Source: a bacterium (GTDB lineage Bacteria; SZUA-182). From it: a stretch of 5,902 bases of DNA. This document shows positions 1-5,350 of the stretch, piece by piece; positions within the stretch are counted from its first letter, which is position 1, and each line of letters begins with the position of its first letter. The position numbers and the translations under genes were made by a program. The notes beneath the pieces are model-generated. The model was not told the DNA's origin and did no database searches. It saw only the letters and a list, made by a program, of their open reading frames with translations. The stretch is from positions 1-5,902 of the forward strand of contig QIFF01000009.1 of the NCBI GenBank assembly GCA_003230635.1. Reading direction: 5' to 3'.

Positions 1-1
1 T

Positions 2-727
2 GTTATGGCCGGCCCTTGTGCGGTGGAAAGCCGGGAATCAATTCTGGAAATCGCCCAGGCGGTTAAAGCGGCCGGCGCCAATTTTTTACGGGGGGGGGCC
101 TTTAAGCCCCGCACCTCGCCTTATGCCTTTCAGGGCCTGGGTGAGGAGGGTTTAAAATACCTGGCTGAGGCCAGGGAGCAGACGGGGCTGCCGGTGATTA
201 CCGAGTTGATGGACCCGCGGGATATTGACCTGCTTTTGGAGTATGCGGATATTATCCAAATCGGCGCCCGCAACATCCAGAATTTTAAGCTCTTGACCGA
301 GGTGGGGCATCATGACAAGCCGGTTTTCCTAAAGCGGGGCTTGAGCACCACCATTAAGGAATTTCTGATGTCCGCCGAGTATATCATGGCCCAGGGGAAT
401 TACAAGGTTATCCTCTGTGAGCGCGGCATTCGCACCTTTGAGGATTACACCCGCAATACCCTGGATTTGAGTGCTGTTCCGGTAATCAAATCGTTGAGTC
501 ATCTGCCGATTATAGTTGACCCCTCGCATGCAGCGGGCAAATGGTCGCTGGTTCCCGCCCTGTCCAAGGCAGCGGTGGCGGCCGGTGCTGACGGCCTGAT
601 GGTAGAGGTGCATAACTGCCCGCAAAACGCCCTCTCGGATGGGGCGCAATCTCTCCTGCCCAAAAAATTCCAGGCCATGATGCAGCAGCTCAAAGGCATT
701 GCCCAGGCCGTGGGCCGGGAAATCTAA
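2..727 (+). CDS. aroF: 3-deoxy-7-phosphoheptulonate (DAHP) synthase, class Iβ, 5'-truncated
   Basis: The enzyme condenses phosphoenolpyruvate with erythrose 4-phosphate to DAHP, the first step of the shikimate pathway, in the cytoplasm. Counting from the Met codon at position 5, the visible protein holds the family landmarks in order: GPCAVES (Cys5, metal ligand), the substrate-binding [16 protein letters not shown] loop (29-44), a KRG motif (110-112), DPSHA with metal ligand His175, EVH with Glu201, and LSDGAQS with Asp212. These are the four expected metal ligands, so the barrel looks intact. The Met at 5 is not a believable start: the reading frame is open to the window edge (GTT at 2-4), and GPCAVES normally follows a β-strand and, in full-length members of about 340 residues, an N-terminal ferredoxin-like regulatory domain. 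Whether that domain exists here cannot be seen. The stop at 725-727 lies 2 bp before tyrA, which implies co-transcription. An odd feature is a run of nine G inside the RGG codons. Confidence 0.96.
   Translation, partial: VMAGPCAVESRESILEIAQAVKAAGANFLRGGAFKPRTSPYAFQGLGEEGLKYLAEAREQTGLPVITELMDPRDIDLLLEYADIIQIGARNIQNFKLLTEVGHHDKPVFLKRGLSTTIKEFLMSAEYIMAQGNYKVILCERGIRTFEDYTRNTLDLSAVPVIKSLSHLPIIVDPSHAAGKWSLVPALSKAAVAAGADGLMVEVHNCPQNALSDGAQSLLPKKFQAMMQQLKGIAQAVGREI
90..98 (+). repeat. Run of nine G in aroF
   Basis: Nine consecutive G lie in the codons for the catalytic Arg-Gly-Gly-Ala segment of DAHP synthase. Homopolymers of this length are prone to slippage, and a change of one base would truncate the enzyme at its active site. 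The run is a plain observation; nothing here shows that it varies. Confidence 0.8.
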
Positions 728-729
728 GC

Positions 730-1587
730 ATGGAGGCCGACTTTAACAAGCTTGCTATTCTTGGAGTAGGGTTAATCGGCGGCTCCCTGGGGATGGCCTG
801 CAAGGAGCGCGGCTTCGGTGGGCAAATCATTGGGTATGGGCGCTCAGAAGAGCGACTGCGTCTAGCCCTCCGCCTGGGAGCAATTGACAGCTATCAGACC
901 GACCTGACCCGGGGCTGGGAAGAGATAGACCTGGTGGTTCTGACCACCCCGGTCGCTCAAATCATCCCCCTCTTAGAAAAGATTGCCCCCTGCCTCAAAA
1001 GCGGGACTATTGTTACTGATGTGGGAAGCACCAAGGCTGCCCTGGTGCAGGCTGCGGAACAAATCCTGGGCATGGACAAGTTTTTTGTCGGGGGTCATCC
1101 CATTGCCGGCACGGAAAGATCAGGGGTGGAAGCGGCCTTCCCAGCCCTGTTTGAAAAAGCCAAGTGCATCCTCACCCCTACCCCAGCCACCAACACCTGC
1201 GCCTTACAAACCGTCCAAAAGCTCTGGCAGAAGCTAGGTAGTGAAGTACTGCTCATGGATGCCCAGGAGCACGATTACGCCCTGGCTGCAGTCAGCCACC
1301 TGCCGCATATTGTGGCCTATAGCCTGGTTAACACCGTCCTGGGGCTGGAGAATTCCCGGCAAACGCTGCTTTCTCTCTCCGGGGGCGGGTTTAGGGATTT
1401 TACCCGCATTGCCGCCAGCGACCCCGCTATGTGGCGGGATATTTGTCTGGCTAACAGGGACAACCTGTGCAGTGTAATTGATAGTTTTCAGGAGCAGTTG
1501 GCAAAAATGAAAACCCTCATCCAGCACGGTGAGAGCGAGAAATTATTCCAGGAGTTTCAATGCGCTAAGAAGGTCAAAGAGGGATGA
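730..1587 (+). CDS. tyrA: Prephenate dehydrogenase (TyrA), single-domain form
   Basis: It oxidatively decarboxylates prephenate to 4-hydroxyphenylpyruvate (or arogenate to tyrosine) with NAD(P)+, the committed step to tyrosine. The 285-residue protein opens with a Rossmann fold (GVGLIGGS, residues 12-19), then TDVGSTK (96-102), GGHPIAGTERSG (121-132, His123 matching the catalytic His of the family), SHLPH (189-193), and the substrate-binding GGGFRDFTRIAASDP segment (218-232). The remaining C-terminal part is helical. There is no chorismate mutase or ACT domain, so feedback inhibition through an ACT domain is not expected. The residue ending the second β-strand is Gly37 (GYGRSEE) where NAD-preferring relatives usually carry Asp, which leaves the cofactor open. 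The ATG at 730 is 2 bp after aroF with a modest GGGA (717-720) as ribosome site. The gene end overlaps the next start by four bases (ATGA). Confidence 0.95.
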   Translation: MEADFNKLAILGVGLIGGSLGMACKERGFGGQIIGYGRSEERLRLALRLGAIDSYQTDLTRGWEEIDLVVLTTPVAQIIPLLEKIAPCLKSGTIVTDVGSTKAALVQAAEQILGMDKFFVGGHPIAGTERSGVEAAFPALFEKAKCILTPTPATNTCALQTVQKLWQKLGSEVLLMDAQEHDYALAAVSHLPHIVAYSLVNTVLGLENSRQTLLSLSGGGFRDFTRIAASDPAMWRDICLANRDNLCSVIDSFQEQLAKMKTLIQHGESEKLFQEFQCAKKVKEG

Positions 1588-2150
1588 ACATTGCTGTTTT
1601 CATTGACCGGGATGGGACAATCAATGAGGACGTAAACTACCTTAACCAGGTGGAAAATTTATGTCTAATTCCTCGTGCCATTGAGGCAGTTAAAAAAATT
1701 AATGATCGTGGCCTTAAAGCAATAGTCATTAGCAATCAATCCGGGGTAGCCCGCGGCTATCTGTCTGAAGAAACACTGGCCGAAATTCACCAGCGCCTGA
1801 CCCAATTACTGGCTGAGCAGGGGGCGCATCTGGACGGGATTTATTACTGCCCCCACCATCCGAATGAGGGCTGCGACTGCCGTAAGCCCGCTTCCGGAAT
1901 GCTGCTGGCCGCCGCCCGGGATTTAGATATTGACTTGGCGCATTCCTTTATGATCGGGGACAAAAACAGTGACGTCAAGCTGGGACATAAGCTGGGGCTG
2001 ACCACCGTCTTGGTGCTGACCGGCTACGGGCGGGAGGAATTGGAGGTATTGCAAGGCCAAAAGGAGCAGCCGGATTTTGTCGCCGAGGATTTATACCGGG
2101 CGGTGGAATGGGTGCTTGTCCGCTCTGATGGTGTTATAGGGTCAGGGTGA
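1584..2150 (+). CDS. gmhB: HAD-IIIA phosphatase, GmhB type (heptose-1,7-bisphosphate phosphatase or related)
   Basis: This is a small (188-residue) Mg-dependent phosphatase of the HAD superfamily. Motif I is FIDRDGT with nucleophile Asp8 and acid/base Asp10. Motif II is ISNQSGVARGY (49-59), whose NQSG(V/I)ARG form is typical of GmhB. Lys101 in CRKP is the expected motif III lysine, and motif IV is IGDKNSD (124-130). A structural zinc site is evident as Cys89-x-His91 and Cys97-x-Cys99. The five-residue gap between His91 and Cys97 is short compared with the E. coli GmhB loop and resembles the histidinol-phosphatase domain of HisB. Known GmhB proteins remove the 7-phosphate from D-glycero-D-manno-heptose 1,7-bisphosphate for ADP- or GDP-heptose synthesis. 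No gmhA, hldE or his gene is in view, so the substrate is inferred from motif II only. The start is fixed by the ATGA overlap with tyrA, with AGAAGGT (1568-1574) as ribosome site. The first ~150 bases look more AT-rich than the rest. Confidence 0.85.
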   Translation: MNIAVFIDRDGTINEDVNYLNQVENLCLIPRAIEAVKKINDRGLKAIVISNQSGVARGYLSEETLAEIHQRLTQLLAEQGAHLDGIYYCPHHPNEGCDCRKPASGMLLAAARDLDIDLAHSFMIGDKNSDVKLGHKLGLTTVLVLTGYGREELEVLQGQKEQPDFVAEDLYRAVEWVLVRSDGVIGSG

Positions 2151-2161
2151 GGGGGAAGGGG
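2139..2161 (+). other. Canonical G-quadruplex motif across the gmhB stop and cstA ribosome site
   Basis: Four G tracts of 3, 3, 5 and 4 bases are separated by the short loops TCA, TGA and AA. This meets the usual rule of four runs of at least three G with loops of 1-7. The motif lies on the coding strand, so the mRNA carries it too. The TGA loop is the gmhB stop codon, and the last G tract is the best ribosome-binding sequence for cstA. Folding of this element, in RNA or DNA, could limit cstA translation or pause polymerase. The motif is directly visible; any activity is inference. Confidence 0.6.
2157..2161 (+). promoter_or_regulatory. Shine-Dalgarno sequence supporting the CTG start of cstA
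   Basis: AGGGG at 2157-2161, within a longer purine run starting at 2149, sits five bases before the CTG at 2167. No ATG, GTG or TTG lies in the cstA frame between the in-frame TAG at 2137-2139 and the TTG at 2239. This site is therefore what decides the start: it positions a ribosome on CTG and nowhere near the TTG, which has no comparable purine tract at the right distance. Confidence 0.55.
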
Positions 2162-2166
2162 AAGCT

Positions 2167-3822
2167 CTGAACTCATTAATTATCGTAGCCTTCAGCCTGG
2201 GGGCTTTTTTTCTGGCTTATAAATTTTACGCCGCTTTTTTGGGGCGGCAAATTTTTGCCCTGAATCCCAGTGCCCGCACGCCGGCCCATGAATTTGCAGA
2301 CGGAATAGATTATGTGCCGGCCAAAAAGTTTATCCTCTTCGGCCACCATTTCACCTCCATTGCCGGGGCGGCCCCCATTGTAGGCCCGGCGATTGCGGTG
2401 ATTTGGGGTTGGCTGCCGGCCCTGATATGGGTAGTCCTGGGCACAATTTTTATTGGGGCGGTACACGATTTCGGTGCCCTGGTGGTCTCAGCCCGCTGTA
2501 AGGGCTGCTCCATTGGGGAGCTTACCAGCGGTTTGGTGAGCCCACGGGCGCGCACCCTGTTCCTGCTCATAATATTCTTTTTGCTCTGGGTGGTAATAGC
2601 GGTATTTGCCCTGATTATCGCCATATTGTTTATCCGCTATCCGGCGACGATTCTCCCGGTAGCGGTTGAGATGGTTCTGGCGGTAGGAGTGGGGTTTTGT
2701 TTTTACAAAACCAGTTGGGGAGAGACCGTTCCCTCCCTAATCGCCCTGGCAGTGATTTGTATAACCTGCTATCTGGGAACGCTATATCCCATAAAACTGG
2801 GCGCCACCTTGCTGGGGACTGAGCTTTTTAGCTGGATTGTGCTTGTTCTCTTATATGCTTACCTGGCGGCGGTGTTGCCGGTCTGGGTACTATTGCAGCC
2901 GCGCGACTATATTAACGCCCAGGCGCTCTTCCTGGGGCTGGGCTTGATGTATCTGGGCCTAATAATTCTGCATCCCCCGATGGTAGCTCCGGCAGTACAG
3001 TTAAGCCCGGCCGGCGCCCCTCCCCTTCTTCCCTTTCTCTTTATCATTGTGGCATGCGGCGCGGTTTCCGGCTTTCACAGCCTGGTTTCTTCCGGCACCA
3101 GCGCCAAGCAGTTGGCTAACGAGAGCGATTCCAAGCTGATCGGCTACGGGGCAATGGTGGGGGAAGGAGTCCTGGCGCTTATGGCGATTATGGCCTGCAC
3201 GGCAGGCTTTCCCTCGCCGGCGGCCTGGCGGCAGCACTATGCCAGTTGGGGAGCGGCCCAGGGGCTGGGGGAAAAGATTGGGGCCTTTGTCAGCGGGGGG
3301 AGCAAATTCCTGGGCGCCTGTGGGTTGTCGGCTTCATTTGCCACCGCAGTGCTGGGGGTAATTATCATCAGCTTTGCCCTGACCTCAATTGACACCGCCA
3401 CCCGCCTGCAGCGCTACACCGTGGCTGAGTTGGCCAAGGGCTTTGGCTTAGACTTTTTGGGAAACCGCTACCTGGCCGGAATAATCGCCGTAGGAACCGC
3501 CTTGCTTCTGGCTGTTGCCAAGGGGGGCAAGGGGGGATTAGCTTTATGGCCGCTGTTCGGCACCTCAAACCAACTACTGGCCGGCTTGGCCCTGCTGGTC
3601 ATTACGCTTTATTTGTTCAAGCAGGGCAAACCCATAAAATATACCCTCTTTCCCATGATTTTTATTATGCTGATGACCATAGGAGCCATGCTGCTTAATC
3701 TGAAAAACTATATCAGCGCCGGCAACTGGTTGCTTACTGTGGCGGGAAGTGCTATTCTTTTCCTGGCCCTGTGGCTGATTTACGAAACCTGGGGGGGATT
3801 TCGGAGTAAAGCTTATGACTGA
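2167..3822 (+). CDS. cstA: CstA-family carbon starvation membrane transporter (short form), probable CTG start
   Basis: This is a polytopic inner-membrane protein of the CstA/BtsT family, whose characterised members take up pyruvate and have been linked to peptide use during carbon starvation. Counted from CTG 2167 it has 551 residues. N-terminal helix ~2-23 is followed by DGIDYVP (45-51), the signature GHHFTSIAGAAPIVGPAI (59-76), VHDFGALVVSAR (99-110), PRDYIN (245-250), GFHSLVSSGTSAKQL (302-316), ALTSIDTATRLQRY (404-417) and ALWPLFGTSNQLLAG (459-473), with hydrophobic helices between and a final helix near 525-540. It is shorter than the ~700-residue E. coli CstA. Starting at TTG 2239 would delete helix 1, which reads as proper family sequence (LAYKFYAAFLGRQIFAL), so I extend to CTG 2167, five bases after AGGGG. 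The CTG start is inference. The usual small YbdD/YjiX companion gene is absent. The 3' end overlaps the next gene by 8 bp, implying translational coupling. No obvious own promoter is seen. Confidence 0.9.
   Translation: MNSLIIVAFSLGAFFLAYKFYAAFLGRQIFALNPSARTPAHEFADGIDYVPAKKFILFGHHFTSIAGAAPIVGPAIAVIWGWLPALIWVVLGTIFIGAVHDFGALVVSARCKGCSIGELTSGLVSPRARTLFLLIIFFLLWVVIAVFALIIAILFIRYPATILPVAVEMVLAVGVGFCFYKTSWGETVPSLIALAVICITCYLGTLYPIKLGATLLGTELFSWIVLVLLYAYLAAVLPVWVLLQPRDYINAQALFLGLGLMYLGLIILHPPMVAPAVQLSPAGAPPLLPFLFIIVACGAVSGFHSLVSSGTSAKQLANESDSKLIGYGAMVGEGVLALMAIMACTAGFPSPAAWRQHYASWGAAQGLGEKIGAFVSGGSKFLGACGLSASFATAVLGVIIISFALTSIDTATRLQRYTVAELAKGFGLDFLGNRYLAGIIAVGTALLLAVAKGGKGGLALWPLFGTSNQLLAGLALLVITLYLFKQGKPIKYTLFPMIFIMLMTIGAMLLNLKNYISAGNWLLTVAGSAILFLALWLIYETWGGFRSKAYD
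2693..2712. repeat. Perfect 8-bp inverted repeat with 4-base loop inside cstA
   Basis: The arms GGTTTTGT (2693-2700) and ACAAAACC (2705-2712) are exact reverse complements around a TTTT loop. The repeat lies in codons for a loop/helix segment (GFCFYKTS) of the transporter. No T run follows on either strand, so it is not a typical terminator. It could be a coincidence of codons or an mRNA structure. Confidence 0.5.
3520..3537 (+). repeat. Two tandem 9-base units, G-rich, inside cstA
   Basis: AAGGGGGGC is followed directly by AAGGGGGGA, encoding Lys-Gly-Gly twice (residues 452-457) in the loop just before the conserved ALWPLFG motif. Relatives commonly have a single glycine/lysine-rich turn here. 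The unit length is a multiple of three, so loss or gain of one copy would keep the frame. Each unit also holds a run of six G. Confidence 0.5.
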
Positions 3823-4234
3823 TGATTTTGAGGTTTTATTTGAAAAAGCTGCCCAAATCCACGGCCACAAGTGTCCCAGCCTGTTCTACGGGGTAACGCT
3901 GGGGCTTTTGGCTAAACGGGCGGTGGTCAGTCCGGTAGAGCATATTATTCTGGAGGGCAGCAGTAAGTGTATTCGCGATGGGGTTAAGACTGTATTGCAG
4001 GATTGTGCGCTATGTGATAAAGTAGCGGTAGTAACCGATTCCCCTGCTTGTGCTTTGACTATCGGGGGAGTTGGCTGGCAGCAGCGTTTTTCTGTTTCTC
4101 AGAAAGTGCGGCGGCAAATCAACCAGTGGAATAAGGAACTGCCCTTGCCGGAATTCCAAACCAGGGGGGTGAGCTGGCTCAGAGGGCTGAAAGAGAATGA
4201 GCTAATTTTTGAAGAGGAAATATCAACCCGCTAA
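3815..4234 (+). CDS. Small Cys/His-rich protein resembling the FmdE domain, coupled to cstA
   Basis: This is a soluble 139-residue protein with no signal peptide or membrane segment. The N-terminus has FEKAAQIHGHKCPSLFYG (5-26), which matches the HGHxCPG opening of the FmdE domain, named after a formylmethanofuran dehydrogenase subunit but widespread in bacteria without that enzyme. Further on, Cys52-x-x-Asp55 and Cys64 echo the C-x-x-D-A-I-Q...C segment of that family. Extra cysteines form CALC (64-67), and Cys79 follows. His16, His18, Cys20 and the later cysteines could bind zinc or another metal. The last ~40 residues show no recognisable motif, and the zinc-ribbon tail found in some FmdE proteins is missing. 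The ATG overlaps the cstA end by 8 bp and has GGAG (3803-3806) eight bases upstream, so start and coupling are well supported. A role linked to the transporter, such as a metal or redox accessory, is inference. The family match is from motifs only. Confidence 0.6.
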   Translation: MTDDFEVLFEKAAQIHGHKCPSLFYGVTLGLLAKRAVVSPVEHIILEGSSKCIRDGVKTVLQDCALCDKVAVVTDSPACALTIGGVGWQQRFSVSQKVRRQINQWNKELPLPEFQTRGVSWLRGLKENELIFEEEISTR

Positions 4235-4247
4235 TTCAACCAGTTAG
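4231..4247 (+). repeat. Small imperfect hairpin filling the gap before the lipoprotein gene
   Basis: CTAATT (4231-4236) can pair with AGTTAG (4242-4247) around a CAACC loop, with one G·T wobble. It includes the stop codon of the upstream gene and ends immediately before the ATG at 4248. The stem is AT-rich and weak, with no T run, so it is not a terminator. Its only notable point is its exact placement where a ribosome site would be expected. Confidence 0.25.
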
Positions 4248-5336
4248 ATGAATAGAGTACATGTAATGTCTAAAGCTAATCGTTTGAACTATTTATTTTT
4301 ACTACTGTTACCACTTTTATTTACTCTGTCGGCTTGTGCCCAGGGGTTTGGTGTTGATACGTCTTCCAGCGCCAAGAGGTATGACCCCAGCGACGGCCCC
4401 TTCAAGCTGGCTCAGGTCAAGGACAATATTAATACCTATCGCAAGTTTGTCCATAACAATCCCAACAGCCGCCACCTACCCATGGCCATCAATCGTTTGG
4501 GAGAGTTGTTGGTATTACAGGGGGAAAAAGAACCCCTGGAGACCTTTGTTAAAACCTTCCCCGAATACAAACACAAGGTAACCGCCGCCTTGGACGAGAT
4601 TCATTTAATTGAGAAGGTAAATCAGCACATGAACGAGGACCCGGCGCTGGCAAAAGACAGCAGTCACTTAAAAATCCGCCGCGGGGAGTGGTTTTACGCC
4701 CACCATTACTTCAAGGCCTTTGTAAAGCTGGAAGACACCCAGGGGCTGGGGGCAATGTATGAACTACGCATTGATAAGCACAAACACCCGGATTTCATCA
4801 GGATAGAACTGATGCCCGGGGTTTCCTTTGCCATGGAAGAGAGCTTTCATGCCTTGACCAATGTGCGCTACAAAATCGTGGTCGCCCAATCCGCTCCCCT
4901 GGGAAAATATAAAGTAGACGTCGCTTTCGGCGCCTACCGCAGAGAGGAGGGCCGCTGGAAGCGCAGGGACGGCTCCGGGGTTGTGCACGAAATAGAAGTA
5001 ATCAACGATGATGTTACCGATATTGAAGAGTTGCGGGTGGATTTTCGGGCGGTCAGTTATTTTGCGGAAAAAATGGCTGAGGCCAGACAGCACCTCAAAC
5101 ACTTGCGCCCCCCGACAACAACTGAGTTCAGCAAGCACTATATGTATGCCTATGACCTGGCTGAATATACGGTGCGGGTGGAGAAATACCAGACTTTTCA
5201 GGCGATGGTTCTTTATCACCTGTATATAGCCAGCCAGAATTCCGATCCGGTATTCAGCCGGCAGGCTAACCTATATTTGCAGCAATTAGGGCCCCAACCC
5301 CCCGGCCTGGAATTTGTTCCCTATATAGGTGATTAA
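4248..5336 (+). CDS. Unrecognised lipoprotein with helical N-terminal region
   Basis: I do not recognise this 362-residue protein. It begins with a clear lipoprotein signal: a basic/polar n-region (SKANR, 8-12), a hydrophobic core (16-27) and the lipobox LSAC with Cys30 as the lipidated residue, so the mature protein is membrane-anchored outside the cytoplasm. After a polar linker (31-50), residues ~52-125 look like two or three helical hairpins with TPR flavour (YRKFVHNNPNS, AINRLGELLVLQG). Residues ~165-265 alternate hydrophobic and charged residues as in a β-rich domain, and ~270-345 are amphipathic helices ending in a Pro-rich tail. No catalytic motif is evident. The start is either ATG 4248 or ATG 4266 (MSKANR); the latter gives a more typical signal length (Cys24), and neither has a good ribosome site. 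A stop directly precedes 4248. The gene ends 14 bp before a secreted foldase gene, which suggests an envelope role. Function unknown. Confidence 0.85.
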   Translation: MNRVHVMSKANRLNYLFLLLLPLLFTLSACAQGFGVDTSSSAKRYDPSDGPFKLAQVKDNINTYRKFVHNNPNSRHLPMAINRLGELLVLQGEKEPLETFVKTFPEYKHKVTAALDEIHLIEKVNQHMNEDPALAKDSSHLKIRRGEWFYAHHYFKAFVKLEDTQGLGAMYELRIDKHKHPDFIRIELMPGVSFAMEESFHALTNVRYKIVVAQSAPLGKYKVDVAFGAYRREEGRWKRRDGSGVVHEIEVINDDVTDIEELRVDFRAVSYFAEKMAEARQHLKHLRPPTTTEFSKHYMYAYDLAEYTVRVEKYQTFQAMVLYHLYIASQNSDPVFSRQANLYLQQLGPQPPGLEFVPYIGD

Positions 5337-5350
5337 AGGAGGTCCTCCCC
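5335..5350 (+). promoter_or_regulatory. Near-perfect Shine-Dalgarno within a small palindrome, before a TTG start
   Basis: AAAGGAGGT (5335-5343) is close to the full anti-16S complement and lies seven bases before TTG 5351, fixing that start. It overlaps the stop codon of the upstream lipoprotein gene. The core GGAGG is mirrored at once by CCTCC (GGAG-GTC-CTCC, 5338-5348), so the site can fold on itself into a 4-bp GC-rich hairpin that would hide it. Confidence 0.8.

Noticed and set aside
5..7. ATG at the left edge as the true aroF start
   Set aside because: The frame stays open to the edge, and the family always has at least a preceding strand before GPCAVES.
329..649. 106-codon open frame on the minus strand
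   Set aside because: It is opposite strongly conserved aroF codons and encodes a composition-biased, motif-free peptide.
1584..1740. AT-rich start of gmhB as a sign of a transferred or mosaic segment
   Set aside because: The stretch is short, motifs I and II are normal, and the change is within ordinary variation; composition alone is too weak.
2128..2139. In-frame ATG upstream of cstA
   Set aside because: It is followed after two codons by an in-frame TAG (2137-2139), so it cannot start the transporter unless the sequence has an error.
2194..2211. Terminator-like stem AGCC/GGCT followed by seven T
   Set aside because: The stem is only four base pairs and lies within codons for the first CstA helix. 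I list it only as part of a possible structured leader.
2239..2241. TTG as the start of cstA
   Set aside because: It removes the first membrane helix, whose sequence upstream fits the family, and it lacks a well-placed purine tract.
3248..3283. Second G-quadruplex candidate in cstA with four G4-G5 tracts
   Set aside because: Loops of 9, 2 and 8 bases exceed the usual limit, and the tracts follow Gly/Trp codon needs.
4764..5219. 151-codon open frame on the minus strand
   Set aside because: It lies wholly opposite the lipoprotein gene, has no recognisable motif, and is best explained as a shadow of the codon bias of the real gene.
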